Of a stretch of 64,000 nucleotides of DNA, positions 12,509 to 23,456 are shown in pieces. Each line of letters starts with the position of its first letter. Position 1 is the stretch's first letter. Origin of the DNA: Brachypterus glaber (lineage: Eukaryota; Arthropoda; Insecta; Coleoptera; Kateretidae). The notes beneath the pieces were generated by a model that was not told where the DNA came from, did not search any database, and was given only the letters and a program-made list of their open reading frames with translations. The translations under genes and the position numbers were made by a program. The stretch is taken from NCBI GenBank assembly GCA_958510825.1, contig OY294044.1, forward strand, positions 44,677,851 through 44,741,850, given 5' to 3'.

Positions 12509-12645
12509 ATATCTGTGGCTTGGTTCTAAAAGGGCCAGTGCCACTTTGTCAATTGCAGCGTTTTTAAAATATAACATCAGAGTTGACGTGAAAACCTGCT
12601 ATTGACAAAGTGACATTGGCCCTTTTAGAACCAAGCCACAGATAT
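12509..12645. mobile_element. Miniature foldback, about 44-bp arms
   Basis: The arm beginning atatctgtggcttggttcta is followed, after a loop of about 45 bases, by its near-perfect inverse ending in 'ccaagccacagatat'. There is no open frame. It is a minimal foldback element. Confidence 0.8.
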
Positions 12646-12650
12646 AATCA

Positions 12651-13014
12651 TACCGGGTGTCCCAACTCTATTTACCCAGCGATTTTCTCGAAAACTAAAA
12701 GAGATATTCAAATTCCGCGAAAACCATCTTAAATTAGACAACTTAAACTATCTTTAAGCACATATTTGATACTTTTAGCTCTTAAAATGTGGGCAGAGGG
12801 GCATGGGGGGATTGTTTTTGTTTTAATGAAAAGGGGGTCCATTTAAAAAAATGTCCCTCTATGACCCACTATCCACATTTCAAGAGATGAAAGTATCAAA
12901 TATATGCTAAAAGATAGTTTAAGTTGTCTTATTTAAGAAGGTTTTCTCAGAACTTAATTATCTCTTTGAGTTTACGAGAAAATAGCTGGGTAAATAGAGT
13001 TGGGACACCCTGTA
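12651..13014. mobile_element. Foldback MITE with TACCGGGTGTCCCAACT end
   Basis: The left end taccgggtgtcccaactcta with 'tttacccagc' is mirrored by 'gctgggtaaatagagttggg' and 'acaccctgta'. The inner part shares modules with the 5969 and 50177 family ('cttaaactatctttaagca', 'gtgggcag'). It looks like a chimaeric or related family with a different outer end. Confidence 0.75.
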
Positions 13015-13019
13015 TATGA

Positions 13020-13517
13020 TTGTATATAAACAGGAGCAAATAGTTATATTAACTATTTTTTTAGTTAACTTAACTAATCGCGACAAATATTAATTAGTTA
13101 GTTTTTTTTTCGTTAACAACACTATTTTTTTAGTTGGTGTGACTTTTTTGTAGTTAAATTAACTAAAAAATATTTACATATATGGAATAACCACATACGT
13201 ACCACTCAGAAGTAAAACGCATTACGAGTATATTTTAAGAGTTAAAGTATTAAAATTCAAACAAATAAAATGAATAAAATGTATTTATTATGTATAACAT
13301 AAATAGGTAGGTGGATTTTTCTCATATTAGTGCTCACACATGTGTGCTTAGCCAAATTTTAATTCAAAAGGAATTTTTGTCACTCGACAATGATAGATTA
13401 CCTACTCAGTTAAATATACATTAGGCCGCACAGTGCTTCATTAATCGAAATGTTGTGCCATTTCATATATTATTTTATCTACATCCTGGAAAAAATAAAA
13501 GCATTCTGGTTTCATAC
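13020..13517. other. Non-coding stretch
   Basis: AT-rich with repeated 'ttaact'/'agttaa' words. A hairpin 'gcattctggtttcatac' with 'gtatgaaatcagaatgc' spans about 13502-13551. No gene. Confidence 0.4.
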
Positions 13518-13754
13518 ACTGAGAAGTTCTAAGTGTATGAAATCAGAATGCTCAGTGAGAACAGAGGAACAAAGGATTTTGTGATCTGATGTTTTTTTAT
13601 TTTCTGGCTTTTAACATTTACTGGCTGTTACAGTAATACTCAACGTTGTTATAGTTCTGGTAATTGTAACAACCAGTGAATGTTAACAAAACTTTCGTGG
13701 GGTTCTATATAAGCAAAAACGTTTAGTATTTACTACGGTAATGAGCTCTCAGTG
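13518..13754. mobile_element. Degraded MITE, CACTGAGAA-end family
   Basis: The right end 'gtatttactacggtaatgag' then 'ctctcagtg', and the internal 'ctggctgttacagtaat', match the family at 41896-43000, 53362-53569 and 53901-54124. The left part is disturbed by the small hairpin at 13502-13551. Confidence 0.5.
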
Positions 13755-14007
13755 TGGATAGGCACTTATTCAACTAAGACTAAGACGAAAAGCGTCCTAA
13801 AGCAAAACGATTAATACCGACTTCATCCGAGAGTAGGCCAGCACGGCTAAAAGAAAATTCAAATTCTACTTTGGAGTGTATTAAAATTGTATAAATTTTC
13901 GAAAGCAGTTCAAGTTAAAAAAAATTTTATGGCACCAAATTTTGATTGACGAACCATTGTAGGCCGAACTGATTTTTTTTACGCGCTCGGTCATTTTGAC
14001 ATTGTAA

Positions 14008-14500
14008 CTGAGTGTTAATGCTTTCTCATCAAAACTAATAATAAATTAAAACATTGTAATGCTTTTATAATTAACAATTTCTAAAAGTTCTTGATTTAAA
14101 ATTACTTAGAAGTTATTTACCTTTATATAAAATTATATGCACAATGACTTTTCAGTAGAGTAGGACGCAGCACGTTCGCTTTGCAACACAAAGGTCCCTG
14201 GTTCGAATCCCGCCTGGGGCATAGATGTGTAGTGGTGTCTTTAAAATTGCTAATATTACCTGCTTTAAAACCTACATATAAATAGGCTATAACCGATACG
14301 GTTGAATGCCGGGGTGTATCTACCCAAGGGAAGGTACAACCTTTAAAAAAAAAAATATATGCACAATGACTTGAATAACACATATTTATGTGGAGAGAAT
14401 ACTACACGGAAAAAAATCAAATCTATATTCAAGAATAATCATATACTTAAAATTTTACACTTATTCTGAGTATAATATTCTCTCCATGGGTATAACCAAT
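14008..14500. repeat. Outer left arm of a large inverted repeat
   Basis: Reversed and complemented, 25550-25795 matches this segment: 'ttaatgctttctcatcaaaa', 'aaaacattgtaatgc', 'gttatttacctttatataaa', 'acacatatttatgtggagag' and 'gtaaaattttaagtatatga'. The left arm carries a SINE insertion missing from the right arm. Together with the inner arms (15582-16350 and 24507-25378) it frames the BEL/Pao mosaic. Confidence 0.75.
14151..14355 (+). mobile_element. tRNA-derived SINE with 17-bp target duplication
   Basis: The head resembles a tRNA: 'cgttcgctttgcaacac' looks like an anticodon arm (TGC, alanine-like) and 'ggttcgaatccc' is a clear B box. The body ends in an A-rich tail. It is bounded by identical 17-bp repeats, tatatgcacaatgactt, at 14134-14150 and 14356-14372. 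The opposite arm near 25670-25690 has the corresponding empty site with a single target copy, which confirms the insertion. It has no coding capacity and would rely on a LINE for mobility. Confidence 0.85.
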
Positions 14501-14629
14501 ATATAAAACCAATATACTCTTAAACTTGTTTTCCAAACATAGTTAGTCACTTACACTAAGTAATTTTGTATTAAAAAAAAATTGTCTTGATTTTAGTTCA
14601 TTTATACTTAAGGGCAGTGTATTAAGACT

Positions 14630-15577
14630 ACACATCGGACTTTAGGGAGTCGTGACGTCAAAATGCATAGCCGGGTAAAATAAGTTAAAAAATTCATATT
14701 AATTTTATAAAAATGTTTAATATGTTGCCAAACTACTACATTACCAAAGAAAATTATATAAATATTTAAAAAATCCCCTAACGTTTCATTTAAGTAAAAA
14801 AAATTAAAAAAAAAAACAATTCTGAAAATTACGATTTAGTTGGGCTCCTTAATAATCCAAATTTAATTTTATAGTATTGTGGCATGGTGGCTGGGTATTA
14901 CTTTTACCAAGTTAAAAAAAAATCTGCCTGGCCAATCGTTTTTTATTCGCAATAAAAGGTCACGTGACGCATACGGAAACAAGTTTAGAGCTTTTAGATC
15001 TCTGCAGAGTACATGTTTATAACGAGTTCAAATAGATTTCATCTTCCAGTCACCTCTTCACAAATTGAATAAAACACAAAAAGATTTCGTCTGTAGTTTG
15101 CTTTTTCTACAAACAGTGTTTGTCAAACACTATTTTAGTTGTGTAATTTTGTTTTCTATTTATATTTTATTTATAATATGATGATTTAAGTAAAAATCAT
15201 AATTTCGAAGAATTTTTTAAAAACATTTTTCACAAGTTATAAACGTCACGTGACGAGTCACGTGAGTGGTTATTGAGAATAGAAAAGGATTGGCCAGGCA
15301 GATTTTTTTTAACTTGATAATAGTTATACCCAGCCACCATGTTACAATACTATTAAATAAAATTTGGATTATTTAAAAGTCCAACTAAATCATAATTTTC
15401 GGATCAGTTATGTTTTTTTTTAATTTTCAACGCTAGACAATTTTCATAATATTTATATACTTTTCTTTGTAAATGTAGTAGTTTGATAGCTTATAGAACA
15501 TTCTTATAAAATTATTATTAATTTTTTGTACCCGGCTATGGATTTTGACGTCACCTCTCGGTAAAATCCGATCTCTA
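14630..15577. mobile_element. Foldback MITE with 9-bp target duplication (Mutator-like?)
   Basis: The element is flanked by 'attaagact' at 14621-14629 and 15578-15586. Its arms are long and inverse: 'gtgacgtcaaaatgcatagc' with 'gctatggattttgacgtcac', 'ggtggctgggtat' with 'atacccagccacc', and 'tctgcctggccaatc' with 'gattggccaggcaga'. Long terminal repeats with a 9-bp duplication suit Mutator-like MITEs, but hAT (8 bp) is not excluded. There is no transposase. Several CACGTGAC-like words lie near the centre. Confidence 0.7.
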
Positions 15578-15581
15578 ATTA

Positions 15582-16350
15582 AGACTTTAAATAAGTATAC
15601 TATTCTCGGCGCGAGAATAATACCATTTTCCAGAATTACTATTCTCAAGGATATATTAAGAAGGCGTGTCTATTATGTATCATCCAGTATGCATTTCACC
15701 GGTAGTTCTTCTTCTAGTAAACAGATGTAGTACCTTTAAAAGTACAGCACATCGTTACCTAGATAGCGTTTGTTTAATTCACCAGGTTATGCATCAAATA
15801 TTTTGGTCTGACCTACTTAGTTACACTTCTGAAACGGAGTTATGCTGACAAGTCTTGGAAAGACAAAACAGTACTTGTAAATTTCGTACACATTATGAGA
15901 TTTACAGTCAAAGAAAACTTTTACTATTATAGTTCAGCGATGAATAATAAAAATGGAGAAGTAATTATTACATGCACGTGAAGAATTTTTATACCTAATG
16001 AAATAATTTGCTAATCTACAAATAAGTATAAGTAATACTCATGTTTTACACATGGTAAAACATTTAGGCGCATTCGCCAAAATTATAAATTAATACTTTA
16101 AAAATAATAATTCAAATATTGTCTTCCACTACCAATTGTAGGCAATAACTGGTTATATACTAATGTATAGGGACAAATTTCCCACTTTTCAAAACATTGT
16201 CAAACTAAGGACTGTAAGTCTATATTTTATATTTAACAGTTAATTTGTGCATCATGTAATTAAAATCCGTATTCATCAATAAACTATCTGATCCGAAGTC
16301 ATCTCTTTTAATACTAAAACAAGGCTATCAACTGTTACTAACAAAAACCT
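15582..16350 (+). repeat. LTR-like arm leading into BEL/Pao gag (plus orientation)
   Basis: It is an inverse copy of 24507-25378 ('ctgatgataaatagac'-type, 'ccaagacttg', 'gaaataatttgctaatctac', 'catgtaattaaaatccgtat', 'caactgttactaacaaaaac'). It runs directly into the gag fragment at 16360, so it is probably the LTR or 5' region of the element. The 5' end is unclear because the 14630 MITE adjoins it. It begins near a palindrome attctcggcgcgagaat (about 15603-15619). Confidence 0.55.
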
Positions 16351-16359
16351 GGCATTTGT

Positions 16360-16681
16360 TTGAGCCTCATCATAAGAAGGGATATGCTGAAAAGGTGCTA
16401 CGAGGAATACAATATTGTCCAGTGTGAGATCCAGGCCAACGATGAAGCTGATGGTGGCAGAATTTAAAGATAAGTATGCAACCACCTATGCCAAAATTGA
16501 GTGTAAGATATTAGATTTTAATCATTTTAATCTTTCTATTATAAATAATTTACCTTTAATTAATGAAAGTTATCAAGAAGCCATTAAACTACTTAATAAC
16601 AGGTATAAAAATGATTTTATAGTAATAAGCTCCCATGTTTTTAATACTACTGCAAACTGCATTCTACCTCCCTCTACTTGA
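16360..16681 (+). pseudogene. BEL/Pao gag fragment, plus strand (DUF1759-like)
   Basis: The open part reads VAEFDDK-like 'AEFKDKYATTYAKIECKI', then NNLPLINESYQEAIKLLNNR. The second motif is typical of the Pao/BEL Gag domain (DUF1759). Compared with the minus-strand copies, it joins the N-terminal segment (…KILDFNHFNL) directly to NNLPLINESYQ, so the section between them is deleted. The upstream frame contains stops. Gag coat protein is the expected product of an intact element. This copy is broken and faces the minus-strand copies across 16681/16682. Confidence 0.7.
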
Positions 16682-17078
16682 CTGGCTTGGTAGTCACATG
16701 GAACGCTGATGCTCTAGCCTTCTCTGGTAGTACAACAGCCTCCAATGCAGCTGCGCGATTCTCAAGGAACAACACAAATTCATCCAAAGTAGGTAGTTTC
16801 TTGGCATCCCCATCAAAATGAAAAGAACGATTAGTATATTGATAATTTTTTTTTTAATGTTATACAAATAAGTAACATTTGCCATTCTTCAACAGGCTGA
16901 TTAAGATTGTTTAATGCACTTATTTGTTGTTTCATTTTTGCAACAAACTCTCTTAAATTATTTGCCGTACCTTTTGACATTACTGGCATCAATAATATTA
17001 AAAATATTAGAGCTTATTACTATAAAAACCTTTTTATACCTGTTATCAAGTAGTTTAATGGCTACTTGATAACTTTCA
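16682..17078 (-). pseudogene. BEL/Pao gag C-part, minus strand
   Basis: Read on the minus strand it gives NESYQVAIKLLDNRYK, then a KMKQQISALNNLNQPVEEW block, then FHFDGDAKKLPTLDEFVLFL and ENRAAALEAVVL. The order and motifs match BEL/Pao Gag ('LRALKALGEPVEHWD' and 'LPTLEEFLEFLERR' regions of the family). Frameshifts near 16850 (T-run) and around 17000 break it. Its N-terminal continuation lies beyond the TTAA MITE at 18053-18225. From 16796 rightward the sequence is part of the tandem duplication. Confidence 0.75.
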
Positions 17079-17082
17079 TTAA

Positions 17083-18052
17083 CCCTTCGTTAGGCGCGCC
17101 TCTTTTTGTAACGTGTTTAGGCGCGCGGTCTACACTTGTAGACCATTTTATTTTTTGTTTAAAAAAAAAACACTTTTATATTTTTAAAAACCAAATATCT
17201 TATGTTATTTATTTGGTTGTATTTAAAAGTTATTTACATATTTTTTTCAAATTATTATTGTTTTAGTAAGTGTTAAGGGTAAAAGAAAAATGATATACAA
17301 TTCTAACATATATTTTACATCTGTACGGTAATTTGTAAAAAAAAATAAAAATAACTTAAAAAACTTTCTGAAACTAAAACATTTGTTTTTTTTTTAACAT
17401 GTACGATTATAAAAAAATAAAAAACACCTAAATTAAAAGAAAAAAATATTATAAAATTTGACTCGAAATCATGCAATATTTTAGTCACTCATGCGCCTTG
17501 TACATGTGCTCTTTGCAATCGTAGTTATGATATTTTGAACATTTTTTTTTTCGATTTATTTTCCCTTCTTAGGCAAATTTAGTGTCCAAAGTAATTTTTA
17601 ATTTTATAGAACAGAAAATTACCTTATTTATCAAAAACATTACGTATGAGCTCTTTCATGCCCAAAAAGACTCGTGCCAGTGTCTTCCTATAAACCGCTA
17701 TTTTTTTTGGTGGTAAAGACATATTGTATCTTTAATTTATCTTTAAACTAATAAACTAACTTTGAAAAACAATATTCACAAAAAGAAACCATAAAAACAC
17801 AAAATAAAAAAATGCAAAAATAAAAAAGGTAACGTGGTTAGTCGCGCGGTCTACAATTGTAGACCAGGCAGGTTTCAATATGAATAAAAACAATATTATA
17901 CCCATTCAAAGTGTGAATTATTACTGATCTAATAGATTGATGCATAATGCACAGCTACTCGAAGGGGCACAAGCGTAAACACTCCGTGTAAAAAGTTACC
18001 CAGCTAAAAAAAAGCATGGTCTACGATCGTAGACCGCGAGCCTAACGAAGGG
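17083..18052. mobile_element. piggyBac-like MITE, copy 1 (TTAA-flanked, 970 bp)
   Basis: Ends are CCCTTCGTTAGGC and GCCTAACGAAGGG, flanked by TTAA at 17079-17082 and 18053-18056, the duplication characteristic of piggyBac elements. It sits inside the gag codons for the LPLINES motif. Three 18-bp palindromes of the form GGTCTAC-N4-GTAGACC lie at 17127-17144, 17848-17865 and 18018-18035. No transposase is present; the single short frame inside has no recognisable motif. Confidence 0.88.
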
Positions 18053-18225
18053 TTAATTATATAAATAAAATAGAAGTTCTAGGTCTGACAAAGATGTGTT
18101 TTTTCCTATGACGGCAGTAAATATATCAAAAAAAGGGTTTATAATTACTTATTTGTTTTCCGTTAAAAATTGGAATATCAATGTTTGGTAATTTAGTATT
18201 TGATTTTATATTTTGAGGATTATTT
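18053..18225 (-). pseudogene. BEL/Pao gag DUF1759 segment, minus strand
   Basis: The minus strand reads QNIKSNTKLPNIDIPIFNGK, then ISNYKPFFDIFTAVIGK, then NTSLSDLELLFYL. This is the start of the DUF1759 core ('LPKIELPKFSGD…FYDLFKSLVHNN…LSDVEKFHYL' in the family). It is interrupted on its 3' side by the TTAA MITE and on its 5' side by the LINE at 18226-21950. Confidence 0.75.
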
Positions 18226-18825
18226 TTTTTCTTTTTTTAACTTGGCAACATATTTATTTTTTTTATTGTGCCGCAATAGGAAAATTGACTGGTCAATTTG
18301 AAATGCCGTACTTATTTTTATGTCTTATTACTTAAGAATATATTATTAAACTAATAGTTAAACTATAACTTTTCTTCGTTTAATTTTACTAGTCTAGGTG
18401 TAAGGTTTGACAAATGGACTAGTCGATATATTTATTTTATAACTTTTATTTAAGAGCGGGCTTCAGTTTTTTTTTTTTTCATGTCGCTCGTAGCGATAAG
18501 ATATTTAGCTTTCGTCGATCTTTTCTGTTTTAGTTTTTATTTTTATTTTATTTTTTTTTAAGCAACTATTTTTCTTATAAGTAACTATTTCTTTTTTTCT
18601 CAGCCAGTAACTAAAGTATTTATTGCTCTGTAATCTGAAATTTGGGTAATTTAACATATCTATTTATTAATAAATAAGTAGGTATTTGCAAATATTTTTT
18701 CTTTAATACTATAGTTCGAAAAAAAACATATCCTATTTATATTTAACTAATTACTAATAATGTCTTCTTAAAATAATAACTAAATGTTTTCACATTGTAT
18801 TTGTTTACAATTTTACTAAATTAAA

Positions 18826-19983
18826 ATGAACGATTTTAATATAGCACATATTAATGCTAGATCTTTATTGGCAGGTTTTGACTTATTTAAGGAATACATT
18901 CTGCAAAATAACTTTAGTATAGTCCTAATAAGTGAGACGTGGCTACATCGGGACATACTGGATTTTGTGGTAAAAATTAAAGGATATAAATTGGAAAGAA
19001 TGGACAGGAATTATAGAACTGAGGATGATGAGAGAGGAGGAGGAGTCTGTATGTATATTAAATCTAGTCTTACATATTCTCTGATTGAGGTAAATCAAAG
19101 TAAATCTCTTGAGCAGTTGTGGGTTTCAGTTAAGTTGCGTAAAAAATTATATAATATTGGAGTTTTCTATAGACCACCTAAATCCAGAGCTGACTTTTTT
19201 GATAACTTTGAGGATACCATAACCGGTTTAATACCCACTTGTGATGAAATAATTTTCTTAGGTGACTGTAATATAGATTTTTTAAATAATAATCATAGTA
19301 ATACTATCAAGTTTTTGGCTTCGCTTGAAATGCTTGGCTTGTCACAAAAAATCAATGAACCAACCCGCTTAGATAAAATGAAGCTTATTGACGTAATCAT
19401 CTGTACGGATGGGGTACAACTTTCAAATAGTGGTGTGTTAATTGGTCATGGTTTACAAACTGATCATGAACCAATCTATTGTACTTTAAACTCTATAAAA
19501 GAAGTCCCTTCTCATACATACAAAACTTTTAGAGATTTTAAACACATAAACGAGGATGAATTCAATACAGCGGTTAACAATGCACCCTTTAATTATATTT
19601 TTGATATCAATAATATTGATGGGAAAATATCCGTATTTAATAATATTTTAATAGATCTGTTTGACAGTTGTGCTCCACTCCGTACAGTAAGGATAACAAA
19701 ACCAAAGGCACCTTGGCACACTGATAACGTTGAGCGCCTAAATAAGCTTAGAGATGATGCCAAAGCTAGATTTAAAAAAAGTAAAAATCCTATTCATAAT
19801 GAGTATTATAAAGATTTACGCAATTTTGCAACTACTGCTGTGCGAAACGAAAAAAAGGCCTACATTAATCACGAGTTAAATGTAAAGAAAAAGAATTTGT
19901 GGATAGTTCTGGATCGTCTTGACGTTCATAGCTCTAAAAAAAAATTGAAATACCTCAGCACTTGCAAAATGTTGATGAGATAA
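18826..19983 (+). pseudogene. LINE endonuclease domain (first reading-frame segment)
   Basis: The 385-codon frame encodes an apurinic-type endonuclease that nicks target DNA to prime reverse transcription. Visible motifs are HINARSL (about residues 8-14), ISETWL (about 35-40, catalytic Glu), VFYRPP (about 113), FLGDCNIDF (about 145), LIDVII (about 187) and TDHEPI (about 213). The family has catalytic N, E, D, N, D and H at these places, and TDH replaces the common SDH. The C-terminal 120 residues are the linker ahead of the reverse transcriptase. The frame ends early because of a one-base change in an A9 run at 19936-19944, after which the true reading continues in the next segment. The start at 18826 is the first ATG of the frame. 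Confidence 0.85.
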
Positions 19984-21113
19984 ATAGATATTTTATAAAT
20001 TCAGTAAGTAGGGGAAACGGGGGTAATGTGGATGACACCATAAATTTTTACTCAAATAATAATTTTTGCAATTTTAATGAAAAATTTAAATTTACAGCAG
20101 TTAATGAAGAGGAAGTTTTAAAGATTTTGAACTCAATAAAAAGTAAAGCTGTCGGTAGTGATAAAATTAGTATTCAAATGATTAAGTTATGTATGCCTAA
20201 AATTACCCCTTACATTACACACATTGTAAATTTTTGTATTCAAAATAGTGTGTTTCCTGATTTATGGAAGTTGGCTTTTGTAACTCCCGTCCCTAAAAAT
20301 AGCAAACCCAAGGAATTTAAGGATCTTAGGCCTATAAGTATACTTCCCACTTTATCTAAAGTTCTTGAAAAGGTTATTTGTGAGCAAATGAAAACACACC
20401 TAGATAAGTATAACATTTTACCTGAGTTTCAGTCTGGGTTTAGACAGGACTTTAGTTGTACAACTGCTCTCACAAAAGTTTGTGATGACATAATAAGTGC
20501 TAAAGATAAAGACTTAGTAACTGTTTTAATACTTTTGGACTACTCTAAGGCCTTCGATTCAATAAACCCTGATATTTTAATTTCAATTTTGCATTTTTTA
20601 GGATTTGATGAATCTGCAGCTCTTTTTATTTTTAACTATTTGAAGGATCGCAAACAAGCTGTAAGTCTTAATGGTACCTTGTCATCCATATTATCCTTAC
20701 TTTGCGGTGTCCCTCAGGGTTCGATTTTAGGCCCATTATTGTTTTGTATTTATATTTGTTATTTACACAAGCCTAAACATTGCAAGGTACATAGCTACGC
20801 AGATGATACGCAGTATTATTACTCTTTTAAATACTCGGACTCAAGCAGTGCTATTGCTAAAGTTAATGCGGACCTTGAGGCGTTAGTAAAAGCATCTAAA
20901 AATCATGATCTCTGCATTAACCCAAATAAATCTATGCTACTTATATTTGGAAAAAATAAAGACTATGAGGCACAAGCAAGAGATTTTATTGTAAATGTAG
21001 ATGGAGTTCGATTAAAACCAGTTAAAGAGGCAAGAAATCTAGGACTTATTATGGATGTGGATCTTAGATTTAAAAGTCACATAAAAAAAATGTGTAGGAT
21101 TGGCTTTTTGTAA
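19962..21113 (+). pseudogene. LINE reverse transcriptase domain (second segment)
   Basis: This frame carries fingers and palm of a non-LTR reverse transcriptase: LRPISILPTLSKVLEKV, FQSGFRQDFSCTTAL, LLDYSKAFDSI (motif A Asp), GVPQGSILGPLLF (motif B) and SYADDTQYY (motif C, catalytic YADD). Reading actually begins before 19962, just after the A9 run, in the same frame. It ends at 21113 because one extra base near 21105 shifts the frame; the next segment continues without a gap. The role is target-primed cDNA synthesis. All catalytic residues are kept, so the inactivation is recent. Confidence 0.9.
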
Positions 21114-21648
21114 CCTAAAGAAAGTTTTTGCACATAAAGATTATCTCAATCAGAAGATTAGACAAACTCTCTGTGATTCCTTAGTTCTATCTCACTTTAC
21201 ATATTGTGATACAGTTTACGGTCCTTGCCTTGATTTGGCAACCTCTAAGGTTATACAGAGGATACAAAATGTCTGCACACGCTTTATTTGTGGCATTCCC
21301 AGGCGGGAACCCACAAGTGTACATATTAAAAACCTGGGGTGGCTTAATATGGCCAAAAGACGACTGTTTCACATGTCCGTGTTTTTTCATAAAATAATAG
21401 TTTTTCATAAACCACCATACTTGTTCAAAAAAATTTCCTTTAAATCAGATGTTCACAATATAAATATTAGAAGAAAAAATTTAATAGTATGCCCTGCTCA
21501 TAAAACTAGCTTCTTTGAGAGATCGTATTCATATAATGTCTGTAAGTTATACAACACAACTTTAGAGGAAATGAAACAATACTCTGTGAGCAAATATAAA
21601 GCAAATTTGAGAAGAATGTTATTTAGTGATGTTGTAATATATATTTAA
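21100..21648 (+). pseudogene. LINE reverse transcriptase C-terminus (third segment)
   Basis: The frame reads AFCNLKKVFAHKDYL, LVLSHFTYCDTVYGPCL, IQRIQNVCTRFICG and LGWLNMAKRRLFHM, the thumb and C-terminal region common to Jockey/CR1-type elements. The natural stop is at 21646-21648, some 250 bases before AATAAA. The 182-residue frame overlaps the previous one by 14 bases only because of the frameshift; it is not an independent gene. Confidence 0.85.
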
Positions 21649-21950
21649 TAACATAGAGCAACCTTGGCTGGGTTAAAATTAATATTTTGAATTAAAACTT
21701 ATTATCATATTTTTCTATTTTTTATTTTTTGTTTATTTTTAGCATGTAGTCTATTTTTAGCATGTAGTTAGGTATAGGAATTATATTCAAATTTCCTGAC
21801 AGGGAAGTTTGGGTGCCTTAGGGTTAAGTGGAAGAACAGCTTGCTGAACTTCGCCCTTTGCTATATTTAGCATTAAGAAATTTTGTATTCATGTATAATT
21901 CCCTATAGCAATAAAGACCTTTATTATTATTATTATTATTATTATTATTT

Positions 21951-22195
21951 AATACATTTAAATTGCTTGCCTAACCTGACTGATGTTTAAAAGAATTCTC
22001 TCTGCTAAAAGTAGTACCTGTGCCAAGATTAAAATGATTAAAATCTGATATTTTACATTTAATCTTGGTTGCTTACTTATCATCAAATTCTGCCACTGGG
22101 TCACTATCAGCTTCATCGTTGGTCAGGATCTCACATTGAACAATAATGTATTCCTCGTAGCAACTTTTCAGCGTATCCCTTCTTATGATGAGCTC
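21951..22195 (-). pseudogene. BEL/Pao gag N-part, tandem copy 1
   Basis: On the minus strand it encodes the EADSDPVAEFDDK stretch, then ATKIKCKISDFNHFNLG, then SRENSFKHQSG. The same segment recurs at 23625-23873. Stops and a frameshift near 22150 are present. This segment is cut from its continuation (18053-18225) by the LINE. Confidence 0.7.
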
Positions 22196-22477
22196 GTTTC
22201 TTGGCATCCCCATCAAAATGAAAAGAACGATTAGTATATTGATCATTTTTTTTTAATGTTATACAAATAAGTAACATTTGCCATTCTTCAACAGGCTGAT
22301 TAAGATTGTTTAATGCACTTATTTGTTGTTTCATTTTTGCAACAAACTCTCTTAAATTATTTGCCGTACCTTTTGACATTACTGGCATCAATAATATTAA
22401 AAATATTAGAGCTTATTACTATAAAAACCTTTTTATACCTGTTATCAAGTAGTTTAATGGCTACTTGATAACTTTCA
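22196..22477 (-). pseudogene. BEL/Pao gag C-part, tandem copy 2
   Basis: A near-identical copy of 16796-17078: MPVMSKGTANNLREFVAKMK, QQISALNNLNQPVEEW, and FHFDGDAKK on the minus strand. After DAKK it runs directly into the N-terminal KKGYAEKLL region of unit 1, which shows the duplication junction in protein terms. Confidence 0.75.
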
Positions 22478-22481
22478 TTAA

Positions 22482-23452
22482 CCCTTCGTTAGGCGCGCCT
22501 CTTTTTGTAACGTGTTTAGGCGAGCGGTCTACACTTGTAGACCATTTTATTTTTTGTTTAAAAAAAAAACACTTTTATATTTTTAAAAACCAAATATCTT
22601 ATGTTATTTATTTGGTTGTATTTAAAAGTTATTTACATATTTTTTTCAAATTATTATTGTTTTAGTAAGTGTTAAGGGTAAAAGAAAAATGATATACAAT
22701 TCTAACATATATTTTACATCTGTACGGTAATTTGTAAAAAAAAATAAAAATAACTTAAAAAACTTTCTGAAACTAAAACATTTGTTTTCTTTTTAACATG
22801 TACGATTATAAAAAAATAAAAAACACCTAAATTAAAAGAAAAAAATATTATACAATTTGACTCGAAATCATGCAATATTTTAGTAACTCATGCGCCTTGT
22901 ACATGTGCTCTTTGCAATCGTAGTTATGATATTTTGAACATTTTTTTTTTCGATTTATTTTCCCTTCTTAGGCAAATTTAGTGTCCAAAGTAATTTTTAA
23001 TTTTATAGAACAGAAAATTACCTTATTTATCAAAAACATTACGTATGAGCTCTTTCATGCCCAAAAAGACTCTTGCCAGTGTCTTCCTATAAACCGCTAT
23101 TTTTTTTGGTGGTAAAGACATATTGTATCTTTAATTTATCTTTAAACTAATAAACTAACTTTGAAAAACAATATTCACAAAAAGAAACCATAAAAACACA
23201 AAATAAAAAAATGCAAAAATAAAAAAGGTAACGTGGTTAGTCGCGCGGTCTACAATTGTAGACCAGGCAGGTTTCAATATGAATAAAAACAATATTATAC
23301 CCATTCAAAGTGTGAATTATTACTGATCTAATAGATTGATGCATAATGCACAGCTACTCGAAGGGGCACAAGCGTAAACACTCCGTGTAAAAAGTTACCC
23401 AGCTAAAAAAAAGCATGGTCTACGATCGTAGACTAACGCGCCTAACGAAGGG
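22482..23452. mobile_element. piggyBac-like MITE, copy 2 (TTAA-flanked)
   Basis: It has the same ends and TTAA flanks (22478-22481 and 23453-23456) as 17083-18052, differing by a handful of bases. Differences include the third palindrome region ('gtagactaacgcg' instead of 'gtagaccgcgag'). It was copied with the tandem duplication rather than inserted independently, since the host gag sequence on both sides is also duplicated. Confidence 0.88.
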
Positions 23453-23456
23453 TTAA

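Larger units (their letters stand above)
18226..21950 (+). mobile_element. APE-type LINE (CR1/Jockey-like), nearly full coding part
   Basis: About 600 bases of leader, an endonuclease and reverse transcriptase region, then a 3' end with AATAAA and a (TTA)n tail at 21919-21949. The right-hand tandem copy (23600-23640) preserves the empty target (gaggattatttaatacattt), so the insertion point is exact to within the ambiguous 'attattt'. No separate ORF1 for a Gag-like protein is found, so the element is probably 5'-truncated or belongs to a single-ORF family. Two single-base frameshifts inactivate it. Confidence 0.88.

Noticed and set aside
14160..14225. Functional tRNA-Ala gene
   Set aside because: B box and an alanine-like anticodon arm are present, but acceptor and D stems do not close and it has a SINE body, A-rich tail and target duplication.
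17066..17266. 66-codon frame repeated at 22465-22665
   Set aside because: It crosses the end of the TTAA MITE and its flank; identical because of the tandem duplication, not because of selection.
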